Shown here piece by piece: positions 4,530 to 11,498 of a DNA stretch of 11,498 bases (the stretch's first letter is position 1; each line of letters starts with the position of its first letter). Origin of the DNA: Candidatus Kuenenia stuttgartensis (GTDB taxonomy: Bacteria; Planctomycetota; Planctomycetia; Isosphaerales; Isosphaeraceae); contig CAMBZY010000048.1 in NCBI GenBank assembly GCA_945872325.1, forward strand, positions 1 through 11,498, given 5' to 3'. The translations under genes and the position numbers were made by a program. A model generated the notes under the pieces. That model did not search any database. It saw only the letters and a program-made list of their open reading frames with translations, and was not told the DNA's origin.

Positions 4530-7181
4530 ATGGCATTTCGATTCGAACAGCTCACACACAAATCGCAAGAGGCCGTTCAGCGCACGCAAGAACTGGCCAA
4601 AGAGTCAGGCAATCAGCGTCTGGAGCCGATGCACCTGCTGGCGGCTTTGCTGGATCATACGCCTTCAATCACCCGATCCATTCTGGAAAAGCTGGGTGTG
4701 AATGCAAACCAGATTCAGAAGGCAGCCGAGGAGGGGATCAAGGCATTGCCGAAGGTCTCAGGTGCCGAGCAGACACTAGGGCCGGAACTTTCCAAGGTGC
4801 TGGATATGGCCTCGGATGAGGCCAAGAAGATGGGCGACGATTTTGTCTCCATCGAGCACCTTTTGCTTGGTCTGGTAAAAGTTCCAGGAAAAGTGCAAGC
4901 CTTGCTGACGGCTTTGGGTGTCAACGAACAGGCAATTCTGAACGCTTTGAAAGATGTGCGTGGGAGCCAGCGCGTGACGGATCAGAGTCCTGAAGGGAAA
5001 TATCAGGCACTTGAAAAATATGCACGCGACCTTGTAGAACTGGCACGCAAGGGCAAGATTGATCCTGTGATTGGCCGCGATAGCGAAATTCGCCGGGTGG
5101 TGCAGGTCCTGTCGCGCCGAACAAAGAATAATCCCGTGCTGATTGGCGAGCCTGGCGTGGGTAAAACTGCCATTGCAGAAGGCCTGGCCCAGCGAATAGT
5201 CTCAGGCGACGTTCCTGAATCACTCAAGGATCGTAAGCTGATGGCCCTTGATATGGGCGCTCTGGTGGCAGGCGCGAAATATCGGGGTGAATTTGAAGAG
5301 CGGCTCAAGGCTGTTCTAAAGGAAGTGACTGACTCCGGTGGCCGGATCATTCTGTTTATCGACGAATTGCATCTTGTGGTCGGGGCCGGCAAAAGCGATG
5401 GGGCCATGGACGCCGCAAACCTTTTAAAGCCTGCTCTGGCACGTGGCGAACTTCGTTGCGTGGGTGCGACGACCCTCGATGAATATCGTGAATATATAGA
5501 AAAAGATCCTGCCCTGGAACGCCGATTCCAACCGGTGATGGTCAACGAACCGACCATTGAGGACACGATTGCCATTCTGCGTGGTATCAAGGAAAAATAC
5601 GAAGTTCACCACAAGGTGACCATTCGTGATTCAGCTCTGGTGGCTGCTGCCAAGCTCTCAAGTCGTTATATCACCGACCGTCAACTGCCCGACAAGGCGA
5701 TTGATCTGGTGGATGAAGCGGCCAGCCGTTTGAGCATGGAATTGCAATCAGTGCCGACAGAGATTGATGTGATTCAGAGACGGCTGTTGCAATTGCAACT
5801 CGCCCAGCGCATGCTTCAGAACGAGACTGAGGAACACGCTCAGGATCGGCTTGCGGAAATTGATTCCGAAATTGCCAAGCTTGAAAAAGAGCTTCAGGAT
5901 TTGCGCACTCAATGGGAATTCGAAAAATCCGACCTTGGCGATGTGCAGAAGATGCGCGAGCAATATGACAAGGTGAAAATTGAGTACGCTCGGCAATACG
6001 AGGAAATCAACCTCTTAATGCAACGTGGCGAACGGCCCGATGAGAACGTGTTTCGCAAGTTGGCGGAGATTGAGTCTCGCAAGAAAGCCCTGGAGGATCA
6101 AATCACGGCTGCCGAAGCGGTTGCTCATACTGGAGGAGCGCCTGAAGCCAAGGGGAAGGAGGGGCGTGTGCTTCTGAAAAAAGAAGTGGACGCTGAGGAG
6201 ATCGCCGAAGTGGTCAGCCAGTGGACAGGCATTCCTGTCAATAAAATGTTGACAACAGAACGCGAAAAACTCCTGCACCTGGAAAATCAGATCCACCTGC
6301 GGATGGTCAATCAGAATGATGCCGTCAGGGCCGTGGCCGATGCGGTTCGTCGCAGCAGGGCAGGGTTGCAGGATCCGAACAAGCCGATCGGTTCGTTCCT
6401 TTTTCTGGGCCCAACCGGTGTGGGTAAAACCGAGCTGGCCAAGGCTTTGGCCGAGTTCCTGTTCGATGACGAAAACGCCATGGTGCGAATTGATATGTCC
6501 GAATACGGCGAGCGGCACAACGTGAGCCGCCTGATCGGCGCCCCTCCGGGCTATGTCGGTTATGAGGAAGGTGGACGACTGACGGAAGCCGTTCGGCGCA
6601 AGCCTTATTCGGTCATCCTTTTGGATGAAATGGAGAAGGCCCACCGCGATGTTTACAACGTGCTTTTACAAGTGCTAGATGACGGACGTCTGACAGACGG
6701 TCAGGGTCGTACGGTAGACTTCAAGAATTCGGTGATCATTATGACATCGAATATTGGCAGTCAGATGATCAGCGAGATGGCCGAGCAGGGCGACGATGTG
6801 GCCATGCAGAAGGCGATGGAGGAGATTCTACGGAAGAACTTCCTGCCGGAATTCCTGAACCGGATCGATGAAAAGATCATTTTTCATCCGTTGGGCTACT
6901 ACGAACTGCGCAAGATTGTTGACATACAACTCAAGCGCATGGTGGCCCAGATGACGGAAGCCGGTCTGGTATTGGAAATGACGGACAAGGCCAAGGAGCA
7001 ACTTGCCGAGGAGGGTTATGACCCAGCTTATGGGGCTCGTCCTCTGAAGCGAGTTATGCAACAGCGCGTGGCGAACCCGATGGCCTCGGCCATTCTGGGC
7101 GGCAAGTTCCCGCAAGGTGCGACGATCGTGATCGACTGGAACTTGGAAGCGAGCCAGTTTACATTCACGCCGAAGGTTTGA
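4530..7181 (+). CDS. clpB: ATP-dependent disaggregase ClpB (Hsp104 family)
   Basis: ClpB is a hexameric AAA+ machine that threads proteins out of aggregates, working with DnaK. The 883 residues are full length. An N-terminal Clp_N domain (about 1-150) starts MAFRFEQLTHKSQEAVQ. The first ATPase domain has Walker A GEPGVGKT (206-213), pore loop KYRG (250-253), Walker B ILFIDE (274-279) and arginine fingers at R331/R332. A coiled-coil middle domain spans about 405-530, which separates ClpB from ClpA and ClpC. The second ATPase domain has Walker A GPTGVGKT (627-634), pore loop GYVGYEEGG (674-682), Walker B VILLDE (695-700) and sensor-2 GARPLKR (835-841). The ATG at 4530 is preferred over the in-frame ATG at 4482 because a GGGGGAG site precedes it at good spacing and the family N-terminus begins there. 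It is followed by its own terminator. Confidence 0.98.
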   Translation: MAFRFEQLTHKSQEAVQRTQELAKESGNQRLEPMHLLAALLDHTPSITRSILEKLGVNANQIQKAAEEGIKALPKVSGAEQTLGPELSKVLDMASDEAKKMGDDFVSIEHLLLGLVKVPGKVQALLTALGVNEQAILNALKDVRGSQRVTDQSPEGKYQALEKYARDLVELARKGKIDPVIGRDSEIRRVVQVLSRRTKNNPVLIGEPGVGKTAIAEGLAQRIVSGDVPESLKDRKLMALDMGALVAGAKYRGEFEERLKAVLKEVTDSGGRIILFIDELHLVVGAGKSDGAMDAANLLKPALARGELRCVGATTLDEYREYIEKDPALERRFQPVMVNEPTIEDTIAILRGIKEKYEVHHKVTIRDSALVAAAKLSSRYITDRQLPDKAIDLVDEAASRLSMELQSVPTEIDVIQRRLLQLQLAQRMLQNETEEHAQDRLAEIDSEIAKLEKELQDLRTQWEFEKSDLGDVQKMREQYDKVKIEYARQYEEINLLMQRGERPDENVFRKLAEIESRKKALEDQITAAEAVAHTGGAPEAKGKEGRVLLKKEVDAEEIAEVVSQWTGIPVNKMLTTEREKLLHLENQIHLRMVNQNDAVRAVADAVRRSRAGLQDPNKPIGSFLFLGPTGVGKTELAKALAEFLFDDENAMVRIDMSEYGERHNVSRLIGAPPGYVGYEEGGRLTEAVRRKPYSVILLDEMEKAHRDVYNVLLQVLDDGRLTDGQGRTVDFKNSVIIMTSNIGSQMISEMAEQGDDVAMQKAMEEILRKNFLPEFLNRIDEKIIFHPLGYYELRKIVDIQLKRMVAQMTEAGLVLEMTDKAKEQLAEEGYDPAYGARPLKRVMQQRVANPMASAILGGKFPQGATIVIDWNLEASQFTFTPKV

Positions 7182-7211
7182 CTCCCTGATTCTGGGGAAT
7201 TGATTGCGATA

Positions 7212-7244
7212 GGGGGCGGGAGAAATCCTGCCCCACTTTTGTTT
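7212..7244 (+). terminator. Rho-independent terminator of clpB
   Basis: GGGGCGGGA (7213-7221) pairs with TCCTGCCCC (7226-7234) over 9 bp with one G-U pair around a GAAA loop. The sequence ACTTTTGTTT follows. It begins about 30 nt after the clpB stop and separates clpB from the RloA/RloB unit. Confidence 0.8.
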
Positions 7245-7263
7245 CCATGAAGAAAGTGTGTTT

Positions 7264-7280
7264 CGGCGCGAGAAGCGCCG
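7264..7280. repeat. Short GC-rich hairpin, CGGCGC-GAGAA-GCGCCG
   Basis: A perfect 6-bp stem with a 5-nt loop lies between the clpB terminator and the predicted promoter of the ATPase gene. It has no T-run. Possible roles are a stabilising element or a protein site; nothing more can be said from the sequence. Confidence 0.4.
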
Positions 7281-7347
7281 TAGTATCGCGGATCTCTTGG
7301 TCTTTTTGGTGTTTTAAAGAGTGTTAGCGTTAATCTGCGCAGGAGTC

Positions 7348-7376
7348 TTGCGGATCTATTCATGATTTCGTATGCT
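7348..7376 (+). promoter_or_regulatory. Candidate promoter of the RloA/RloB unit
   Basis: TTGCGG (7348-7353) and TATGCT (7371-7376) are separated by exactly 17 nt and end 35 nt before the predicted ATG of the ATPase gene. Each hexamer is only a partial match to TTGACA/TATAAT. The upstream clpB terminator makes a promoter in this gap necessary. Confidence 0.35.
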
Positions 7377-7411
7377 TTGATGATCTTGAGGCTTGAAAAT
7401 GAGGTGACGTG

Positions 7412-8716
7412 ATGTTGATTGAATTCCGGGTGAAGAACCATCGGTCGATTCGTGAAGAGCAGGTATTGACCATGGAGGCGATGAAGCGCCTTGGCGATGC
7501 GGATGATACGAGGCCCAGGAAGGTTGTTGGATATGCCGAAAAACTCTTGCCAGTCGCGGCGATTTATGGAGCGAATGCAAGCGGGAAAAGTAATTTTCTG
7601 GCAGCAATTGGTTTTATGAGGGAAGTCGTTACAAGTTCGTTTGGATGGTCACCCGATGAAGGGATTGACCGTGATCCTTTTGGCTGGGGAGTTTCTCGAT
7701 CAGAGCCCTCGCTTTATGAAATGACGATGTTGATCGAAGATGTGCGCTATCAATATGGTTTTGTATTAAATGACGAACAGATTTTGGAAGAATGGCTTTA
7801 TGCCTGGCCAAAAAAGCGTAAGCGTATTTTATTTACGAGAGATCTTGAGAAATACAAATTTGGCGAGGATTTTGTTGGCGATAATGAAGTGATTGCCAGA
7901 GTCACCAGACCTAATGCATTGTTTCTTTCATCGGCACCACAGTTTAACCACAAGCAACTGGTGGGAATTATTCGATGGTTCAGTCGATTTGAAATGATTC
8001 GAGTGGATTTAGTCACTGAAAATATTCGTGGTAAAATTGCTGCAAAAAATGCTTTGCCGTTGATGCTTGACCCTGAGGGAAATAAGGATTTATTGTCTAA
8101 ACTTGGATTCAATACCGCGATGATTGCAGCATTGAAAGCGACTATACTGAAATCCGATGTAGGTATACATGATATTCGCATTGTTGAGAAAGAGATCTTG
8201 GTGGAAAGTAAAATGAAGCTGTTTAAAAATCTGGAATTCAAGCACGATGCGGAAGATGAGTCGTCGTGGATTCCTTTAAAAGAGGAGTCAAGTGGTACAC
8301 AATCATTGATTTATTTATCGCCTATTTTTATCAGAGCTCTGTATTATGGAACTACGGTTGTCGTTGACGAACTTGAATCGAAATTGCATCCGTTACTGGC
8401 CCTTGAAATCATCAAGGCGTTCAACGATCCATCTACAAATCCAAGAAATGCGCAATTGATATTTTCGACGCATGACACGAATTTGTTAGGTACTGTTTCG
8501 GATGATACGCCACTGCGTCGAGACCAGATTTGGCTTACGGAGAAAAAGAGCAAAGGTGAAAGCGTTTTATTTCCTTTGACAGAGTTCAATGCGAGAAAAG
8601 CTGAGAATCTCGAGCGTGGCTATTTACAAGGTCGCTATGGTGCAGTACCATTTCTTCATGAGTTACTAAAGTTCGAAGTGGAGCAATCGAATGAGCCAAC
8701 GGGAAAGAATTCGTAA
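7412..8716 (+). CDS. rloA: RloA-like ATPase of an RloAB/AbiL-type defence module
   Basis: This is a 434-residue P-loop ATPase of the ABC/SMC-like (AAA_15/AAA_21) class, predicted to be the ATP-driven sensor or regulator of a two-protein anti-phage module. Walker A is GANASGKS (53-60). A degenerate ABC signature SGTQ is at 294-297. Walker B VVVDE is at 316-320 and continues ESKLHP. The switch histidine is in FSTHD (351-355). The middle (about 100-290) is divergent and probably holds the coiled-coil or dimer insert. The ATG at 7412 is chosen over the adjoining GTG at 7409 because GAGG at 7401-7404 lies 7 nt upstream. The gene overlaps the RloB gene by 26 nt, implying coupled translation. Its sequence is visibly more A/T-rich than clpB. 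PARIS and OLD-family ATPases are related alternatives, but the RloB partner points to RloAB/AbiL. Biochemical activity is inferred from the family. Confidence 0.85.
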   Translation: MLIEFRVKNHRSIREEQVLTMEAMKRLGDADDTRPRKVVGYAEKLLPVAAIYGANASGKSNFLAAIGFMREVVTSSFGWSPDEGIDRDPFGWGVSRSEPSLYEMTMLIEDVRYQYGFVLNDEQILEEWLYAWPKKRKRILFTRDLEKYKFGEDFVGDNEVIARVTRPNALFLSSAPQFNHKQLVGIIRWFSRFEMIRVDLVTENIRGKIAAKNALPLMLDPEGNKDLLSKLGFNTAMIAALKATILKSDVGIHDIRIVEKEILVESKMKLFKNLEFKHDAEDESSWIPLKEESSGTQSLIYLSPIFIRALYYGTTVVVDELESKLHPLLALEIIKAFNDPSTNPRNAQLIFSTHDTNLLGTVSDDTPLRRDQIWLTEKKSKGESVLFPLTEFNARKAENLERGYLQGRYGAVPFLHELLKFEVEQSNEPTGKNS

Positions 8717-9296
8717 ATCTGCCAGAAGCGAGTCATTCAGACAACCCAGAGCATTGATCTATGTTGTGCATGAAGGCGAATTGACGGAACCGCAGTATCT
8801 GAAAGGGTTAGAACGGGCGTGTCGACAGAATCGTGTGGAATTGAAACTTGCCCAAGTTTCGGGGAATCCGCGTTATTACGTAGACAAAGCAATTGAACTC
8901 AAAGTTAAGAACCAAGATGAGATGGATCAATTCTGGTGCGTATTTGATCAGGATGATCACTCAGTTAAACAATTGGAAGAGGCTAAAATGCTGGCTGATT
9001 TGCATGGTATTCATTTAGTTGTTTCTATTCCTAGCCTGGAACTCTGGTTATACCTTCATCACAAAGAAAATCCAGGAATGTCATCACAATCCGAGATGGA
9101 GAAGAAGTTGAAACGGATCTTGCCTGATTACAATAAATCGGTGGAGTTTAAAGATTATCAGAGCGGTTATCGTGACGCAGTCAAGCGATCGGCCAAAATG
9201 CTTGCATCGGCTGAATCTGAAAATGACTACTGGCGTAATCCAACCACACGAATACATCTGCTGTGCGAATCCATTCGAGGCGATTGCAATTGGTAG
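8691..9296 (+). CDS. rloB: RloB-family Toprim-like putative effector
   Basis: This 201-residue protein is recognised as RloB by its motif order. EGELTE (28-33) matches the family EGxxTE motif and supplies E28 and E33. CVFDQDDH (83-90) supplies the acidic D86/D88 cluster after a hydrophobic strand. SIPSLELWL (112-120) corresponds to the family's SNPxFExWLLLH motif, followed by H123/H124. The glutamate plus DxD layout is that of a Toprim-like metal-binding nuclease fold, so an effector nuclease role is likely but unproven. AbiLii of the lactococcal AbiL abortive-infection system is, to my knowledge, a relative. The ATG at 8691 lies inside the 3' end of the ATPase gene with GGAG (8680-8683) 7 nt upstream, so the two are almost certainly co-translated. 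In SIPSLELW the usual Asn and Phe are replaced by Ile and Leu, the only visible departure from the family motif. No frameshift is apparent. Confidence 0.85.
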   Translation: MSQRERIRKSARSESFRQPRALIYVVHEGELTEPQYLKGLERACRQNRVELKLAQVSGNPRYYVDKAIELKVKNQDEMDQFWCVFDQDDHSVKQLEEAKMLADLHGIHLVVSIPSLELWLYLHHKENPGMSSQSEMEKKLKRILPDYNKSVEFKDYQSGYRDAVKRSAKMLASAESENDYWRNPTTRIHLLCESIRGDCNW

Positions 9297-9395
9297 TTTA
9301 CGAGAATAAGTTTAAGCATAGGCGTGAAGTCTTGCCCGGTTTTCTGTGTTGCAGTAAATTTCTACGTGCAAAACTCTATGAGCGTTTCAGAGTGA
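9297..9395. other. Short gap between convergent rloB and lipoprotein genes
   Basis: Only weak inverted repeats are present, such as ACTCT/AGAGT near 9371-9392. There is no convincing terminator for either convergent gene and no additional reading frame that can be supported. Confidence 0.4.
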
Positions 9396-9905
9396 TCAAT
9401 CCGTTTTCTTCTCGTTTACGACAACCTTCAATTTCAATGTCGTTCGAAATGCAACTCTTTCCTGAGCATCCCAGCCGGTCACTTCCCAAGTCTGATCTCC
9501 AGCCGTTTGGGTTCCTTCAGGTGTCACCAGAAAGTGGATCGGGTTTGAACTTTGAGCAGGAATGGACATCCGTTTGGGGTCGATCTGAAGACCTGACCGG
9601 TTGATCTCATAACGTACCAGTTCAATCTCAGTTTTCTCATCCGGGTTTTTGATGGCCAAAAGGGCTTCGATTGATCCGCCCACCGGCAAAGTTCCCAGAT
9701 CAAGCTCGCGAGTGATCAGCAGAAGTCCCTCTGGCTTGACACGTTGTGAACTACCAGATGACTTGGCTATGGGGTCTGTCTGGCCGGTGCAACCGATGAT
9801 TTGCATAAGTCCAACCAAGAGCCCAAAAAAAACGGTGGTTTTGGTATAGATAGACCGGTTCTTTTGTGTGTAACGAAAGCGTGGCTTGAGTGTTCTGAGA
9901 AACAT
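9396..9905 (-). CDS. Predicted lipoprotein with a DUF1573-like domain
   Basis: The 169-residue protein has a basic N-terminus, a hydrophobic segment (about 24-38) and the lipobox-like IIGC with the candidate lipidated cysteine at C39, so it is probably exported and membrane-anchored. Residues about 61-163 look like a DUF1573-type immunoglobulin-like domain: ELDLGTLPVGGSIEALLAIK (67-86) recalls the family pattern 'dfGxvxxGe...F.ikN.g', and later strands follow in the usual spacing (IHFLVTP at 123-129, RTTLKLKVVV at 154-163). Such proteins are common in Planctomycetes and Bacteroidetes, and their role is unknown. The long N-region (about 23 residues before the hydrophobic core) is unusual and could mean a later start, but no better start codon is seen. 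The gene is divergent from the YTV-like protein gene, with about 150 bp between them. Confidence 0.75.
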   Translation of the reverse strand: MFLRTLKPRFRYTQKNRSIYTKTTVFFGLLVGLMQIIGCTGQTDPIAKSSGSSQRVKPEGLLLITRELDLGTLPVGGSIEALLAIKNPDEKTEIELVRYEINRSGLQIDPKRMSIPAQSSNPIHFLVTPEGTQTAGDQTWEVTGWDAQERVAFRTTLKLKVVVNEKKTD

Positions 9906-9935
9906 GAGAAAAGCTCATTGAATGGGTGAATTGCG

Positions 9936-9965
9936 TTGACTGGACGGGTTCGTTTTTTGCAGAAT
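9936..9965 (+). promoter_or_regulatory. Candidate promoter of the YTV-like protein gene
   Basis: TTGACT (9936-9941) is five of six to the -35 consensus and CAGAAT (9960-9965) is four of six to the -10, with an 18-nt spacer. A leader of roughly 80 nt would follow. GGAG at 10040-10043 is a plausible ribosome-binding site 11 nt before the ATG. Confidence 0.45.
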
Positions 9966-9974
9966 AGGTCTATG

Positions 9975-10023
9975 GATGAATCATACGGCTGAAGATCAGA
10001 ACCGAATGGTGTATGGATTCATC
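9975..10023 (+). repeat. Imperfect inverted repeat in the leader of the YTV-like gene
   Basis: GATGAATCATA (9975-9985) pairs with TATGGATTCATC (10012-10023) except for one extra G. It would form an 11-bp leader hairpin or a wide dyad. It lies between the predicted promoter and the start codon. Its function is unknown. Confidence 0.3.
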
Positions 10024-10054
10024 TTGAGATTTACAACCTGGAGATTTTGGAATC

Positions 10055-11023
10055 ATGATCAGCAACTTCCGTCAAGCCAACAAGCTATTTTCAGCTGCCG
10101 TGGCCATGATGGGTTTGGCCAGTGGCGTGGCTGAAGCCTGTCATTGTGGCAAGACCCCTTGTGCCAATCCACAGCCTGCCATGGTCGCTCAGCAGGTTAC
10201 ATCCTATCAGACGGTCACGCAGACTGTTTACGAGCAACAGCCTCGTACTGTCACTCAGACGCGTTATCGCATGGAAACCACTCAGGAACAAGTGCCTGTC
10301 ACTCGCACTGTGTTTGATTCTGTCATGACCACCAAAATGGTCAAGCAGCCTTACACCGTTTGCGAACAAGTTCCAGCCACCATCTACAAGCCGGTCTGTG
10401 AAACCCAGATGGTCAACAAGGTTGTGACACGTTATGTGCCTCAGCAAGTGACCGAACAAGTTCCAGTGACACGCTATCAAAAAGTTGTAGAAACTCAAGG
10501 CAGCTATGTGAACCGTCAGGTTCCAGTCGTGCAAAACGTGGTTCAGTGTGGCCATCACGGCGGCTGTGGCTGCGGCAAGGCCAAGGTCAAGTCAGTGGTG
10601 ACTGGCTATCAGTGCGAACAGGTTTATGTGGAAAAGCCCGTCTGCAAGACTGTTGCCACGACAGAATACAAGACGGTTTGCCGCACCAAGATGGTTCCTG
10701 TTCAAGAAACCGTTGCTTGCCAGCAAGTGGTTCGCAAGATGGTTCCTCAGCAGGTGATGCGAAACGTGACCCGCGTGGCTTATCGTGAAGTGCCAGTTCA
10801 GGTTTGCGAAAAGCGACCTCGTCAGGTACAGGAAACCGTCACCCGTTGTGTGACCCGCCAAGTGCCTGAACAAGTGCAGGTGACTGTCATGGAATGTGTT
10901 GCCAAACAAGTGCAGCACCAAGTTCCAGTGACCACATGCGTCATGGTTCCTGCGGTTGCCGCTGTGGCTCCAGCAGCTCAGGTTGCTCCAGCACCTTCAG
11001 CTCAGGCTTCCGGCCAGAAGTGA
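10055..11023 (+). CDS. Secreted cysteine-rich YTV-repeat protein, planctomycete type
   Basis: The 322-residue protein has an N-terminal signal peptide (about 1-28, hydrophobic core LFSAAVAMMGLASGVAEA) and a mature part with 16 cysteines. Almost all of residues 47-297 is a degenerate repeat of units like 'EQVPVTRYQKVVET', rich in Val, Thr, Gln, Tyr and Arg; the phrase QVP recurs at 79-81, 105-107, 135-137, 155-157, 269-271 and 289-291. A Gly/His/Cys insert (CGHHGGCGCGK, 165-175) splits the repeats, and CHCGKTPC (29-36) opens the mature protein. The C-terminus is Ala/Pro-rich. This composition matches the YTV proteins described from planctomycete cell walls, thought to be cross-linked by disulfides. 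A structural surface role is inferred. Repeats are visible in the DNA too (gaacaagttccag recurs). The Gly/His/Cys patches could bind metal. The gene ends in a strong terminator. Confidence 0.85.
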   Translation: MISNFRQANKLFSAAVAMMGLASGVAEACHCGKTPCANPQPAMVAQQVTSYQTVTQTVYEQQPRTVTQTRYRMETTQEQVPVTRTVFDSVMTTKMVKQPYTVCEQVPATIYKPVCETQMVNKVVTRYVPQQVTEQVPVTRYQKVVETQGSYVNRQVPVVQNVVQCGHHGGCGCGKAKVKSVVTGYQCEQVYVEKPVCKTVATTEYKTVCRTKMVPVQETVACQQVVRKMVPQQVMRNVTRVAYREVPVQVCEKRPRQVQETVTRCVTRQVPEQVQVTVMECVAKQVQHQVPVTTCVMVPAVAAVAPAAQVAPAPSAQASGQK

Positions 11024-11050
11024 TTCTGGTGGTTTGGAATTTTAAAATCG

Positions 11051-11085
11051 AAAAGCCCGCGACAAGGTCTCGTGGGCTTTTTTGC
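11051..11085. terminator. Bidirectional rho-independent terminator
   Basis: AAAAGCCCGCGA (11051-11062) pairs with TCGTGGGCTTTT (11070-11081) over 12 bp with one G-T mismatch/wobble and a 7-nt loop. T-runs exist on both strands. It can terminate the YTV-like gene rightward and the convergent cutC gene leftward. Confidence 0.85.
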
Positions 11086-11095
11086 GTTTATGAAA

Positions 11096-11498
11096 TTAGA
11101 TCAAAGCGGCCCGCATGCAGGCTACCAGGCTGGCATCGGTGCGGCGATGGATGGTTTCGGGAGGCATTTCCGGTAGGCCAAACCGGATTTCCGGGCGCAA
11201 CCTTGGAGACCTGTCCTGAGCCGTGGCCCGGCACGAGGCATGGATTTGCGAAAGGCCAGTCTGTTCAACCACTTCCTGAACATTTTCCAAACGAATTCCA
11301 CCACCGCCGAGGATCTCAATGCGTCCGTTTGAGAGCTGAATCAATTCGCGGATTGTCGCAACTCCTTCGGTAATTGAGGGCTTCAGGCCGCTGGTCAGGA
11401 TGCGGCTAACTTTATGATCGATCAGAACTTCAAGCGATTCTGTGGCGTTTTCGACAAAATCAAAAGCTCTGTGGAACACGGTTTCGATGCCGCTGGGA
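11096..11498 (-). CDS. cutC: CutC family protein, partial (N-terminal part beyond the window)
   Basis: The frame stays open to the right edge, so only the C-terminal part (about 133 residues) is present. The visible start reads PSGIETVFHRAFD, matching the conserved 'xTFHRAFD' of CutC. Next come RILTSG, then ILGGGGIR and a HAS motif (IHASCRA), all in the family order on a TIM-barrel fold. A GTG at 11477-11479 could be mistaken for a start, but family motifs continue upstream of it. CutC was named for copper homeostasis in E. coli, but that role is disputed and its reaction is unsettled. The C-terminus ends at a TAA at 11096, close to the shared terminator. Confidence 0.9.
   Translation of the reverse strand, partial: PSGIETVFHRAFDFVENATESLEVLIDHKVSRILTSGLKPSITEGVATIRELIQLSNGRIEILGGGGIRLENVQEVVEQTGLSQIHASCRATAQDRSPRLRPEIRFGLPEMPPETIHRRTDASLVACMRAALI

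Noticed and set aside
6015..6644. A 209-codon open frame on the minus strand within clpB
   Set aside because: Antisense to conserved ClpB motifs, including the second Walker A; no supporting start signals.
9263..9604. Plus-strand open frame overlapping the end of rloB and the lipoprotein gene
   Set aside because: It is mostly antisense to the lipoprotein gene, which has a clear signal sequence and DUF1573-like pattern, and it has no ribosome-binding site.
10192..10940. CRISPR-like or tandem DNA repeats
   Set aside because: The recurring gaacaagttccag-type words are irregularly spaced and encode the protein repeats of the YTV-like gene; there are no spacers.

Overview
The window looks like a piece of a planctomycete chromosome, from sequence features alone. 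The strongest pointer is a secreted, cysteine-rich protein built of degenerate Tyr/Thr/Val/Gln repeats (10055-11023), of the YTV type described from planctomycete cell walls. A DUF1573-like lipoprotein, mostly monocistronic genes with long leaders, and moderate GC content fit that reading. No rRNA, tRNA, CRISPR array, insertion sequence or origin was found.

Layout. 1-393 holds no supportable gene but has several inverted repeats, two of which compete for the same bases. 394-1551 (minus) is pheA, a fused chorismate mutase / prephenate dehydratase / ACT protein. 1552-2023 is a divergent intergenic region with a consensus-perfect sigma-54 promoter and a dyad plus half-site array in front of dnaK (2024-3940, plus). 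A strong terminator follows dnaK. Then come a small unassigned gene (4046-4426) with a winged-helix-like, MGMT-like signature but no alkyl-acceptor motif, and clpB (4530-7181), which also ends in a terminator. 7412-9296 is a two-gene overlapping unit: an ABC/AAA-type ATPase (RloA-like) and an RloB-family protein. It matches the architecture of AbiL/RloAB-type phage defence and is more A/T-rich than its flanks. 9396-9905 (minus) is a small predicted lipoprotein, divergent from the YTV-like protein. A bidirectional terminator separates the latter from a partial cutC gene (minus) that runs off the right end.

How the genes work together. DnaK and ClpB form the classical disaggregation pair: DnaK recruits and activates ClpB on aggregates. 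They lie close together but are separated by a terminator and an extra gene, so they look like separate transcription units. Their ribosome-binding regions resemble each other (A-run followed by GGGGG). No grpE, dnaJ, hrcA or CIRCE element is visible, and control of dnaK appears to run through sigma-54 instead. The RloA/RloB pair is a compact accessory insertion between housekeeping genes and is the best candidate for an under-characterised system here. The sigma-54 arrangement in front of dnaK is the best candidate for unusual regulation.
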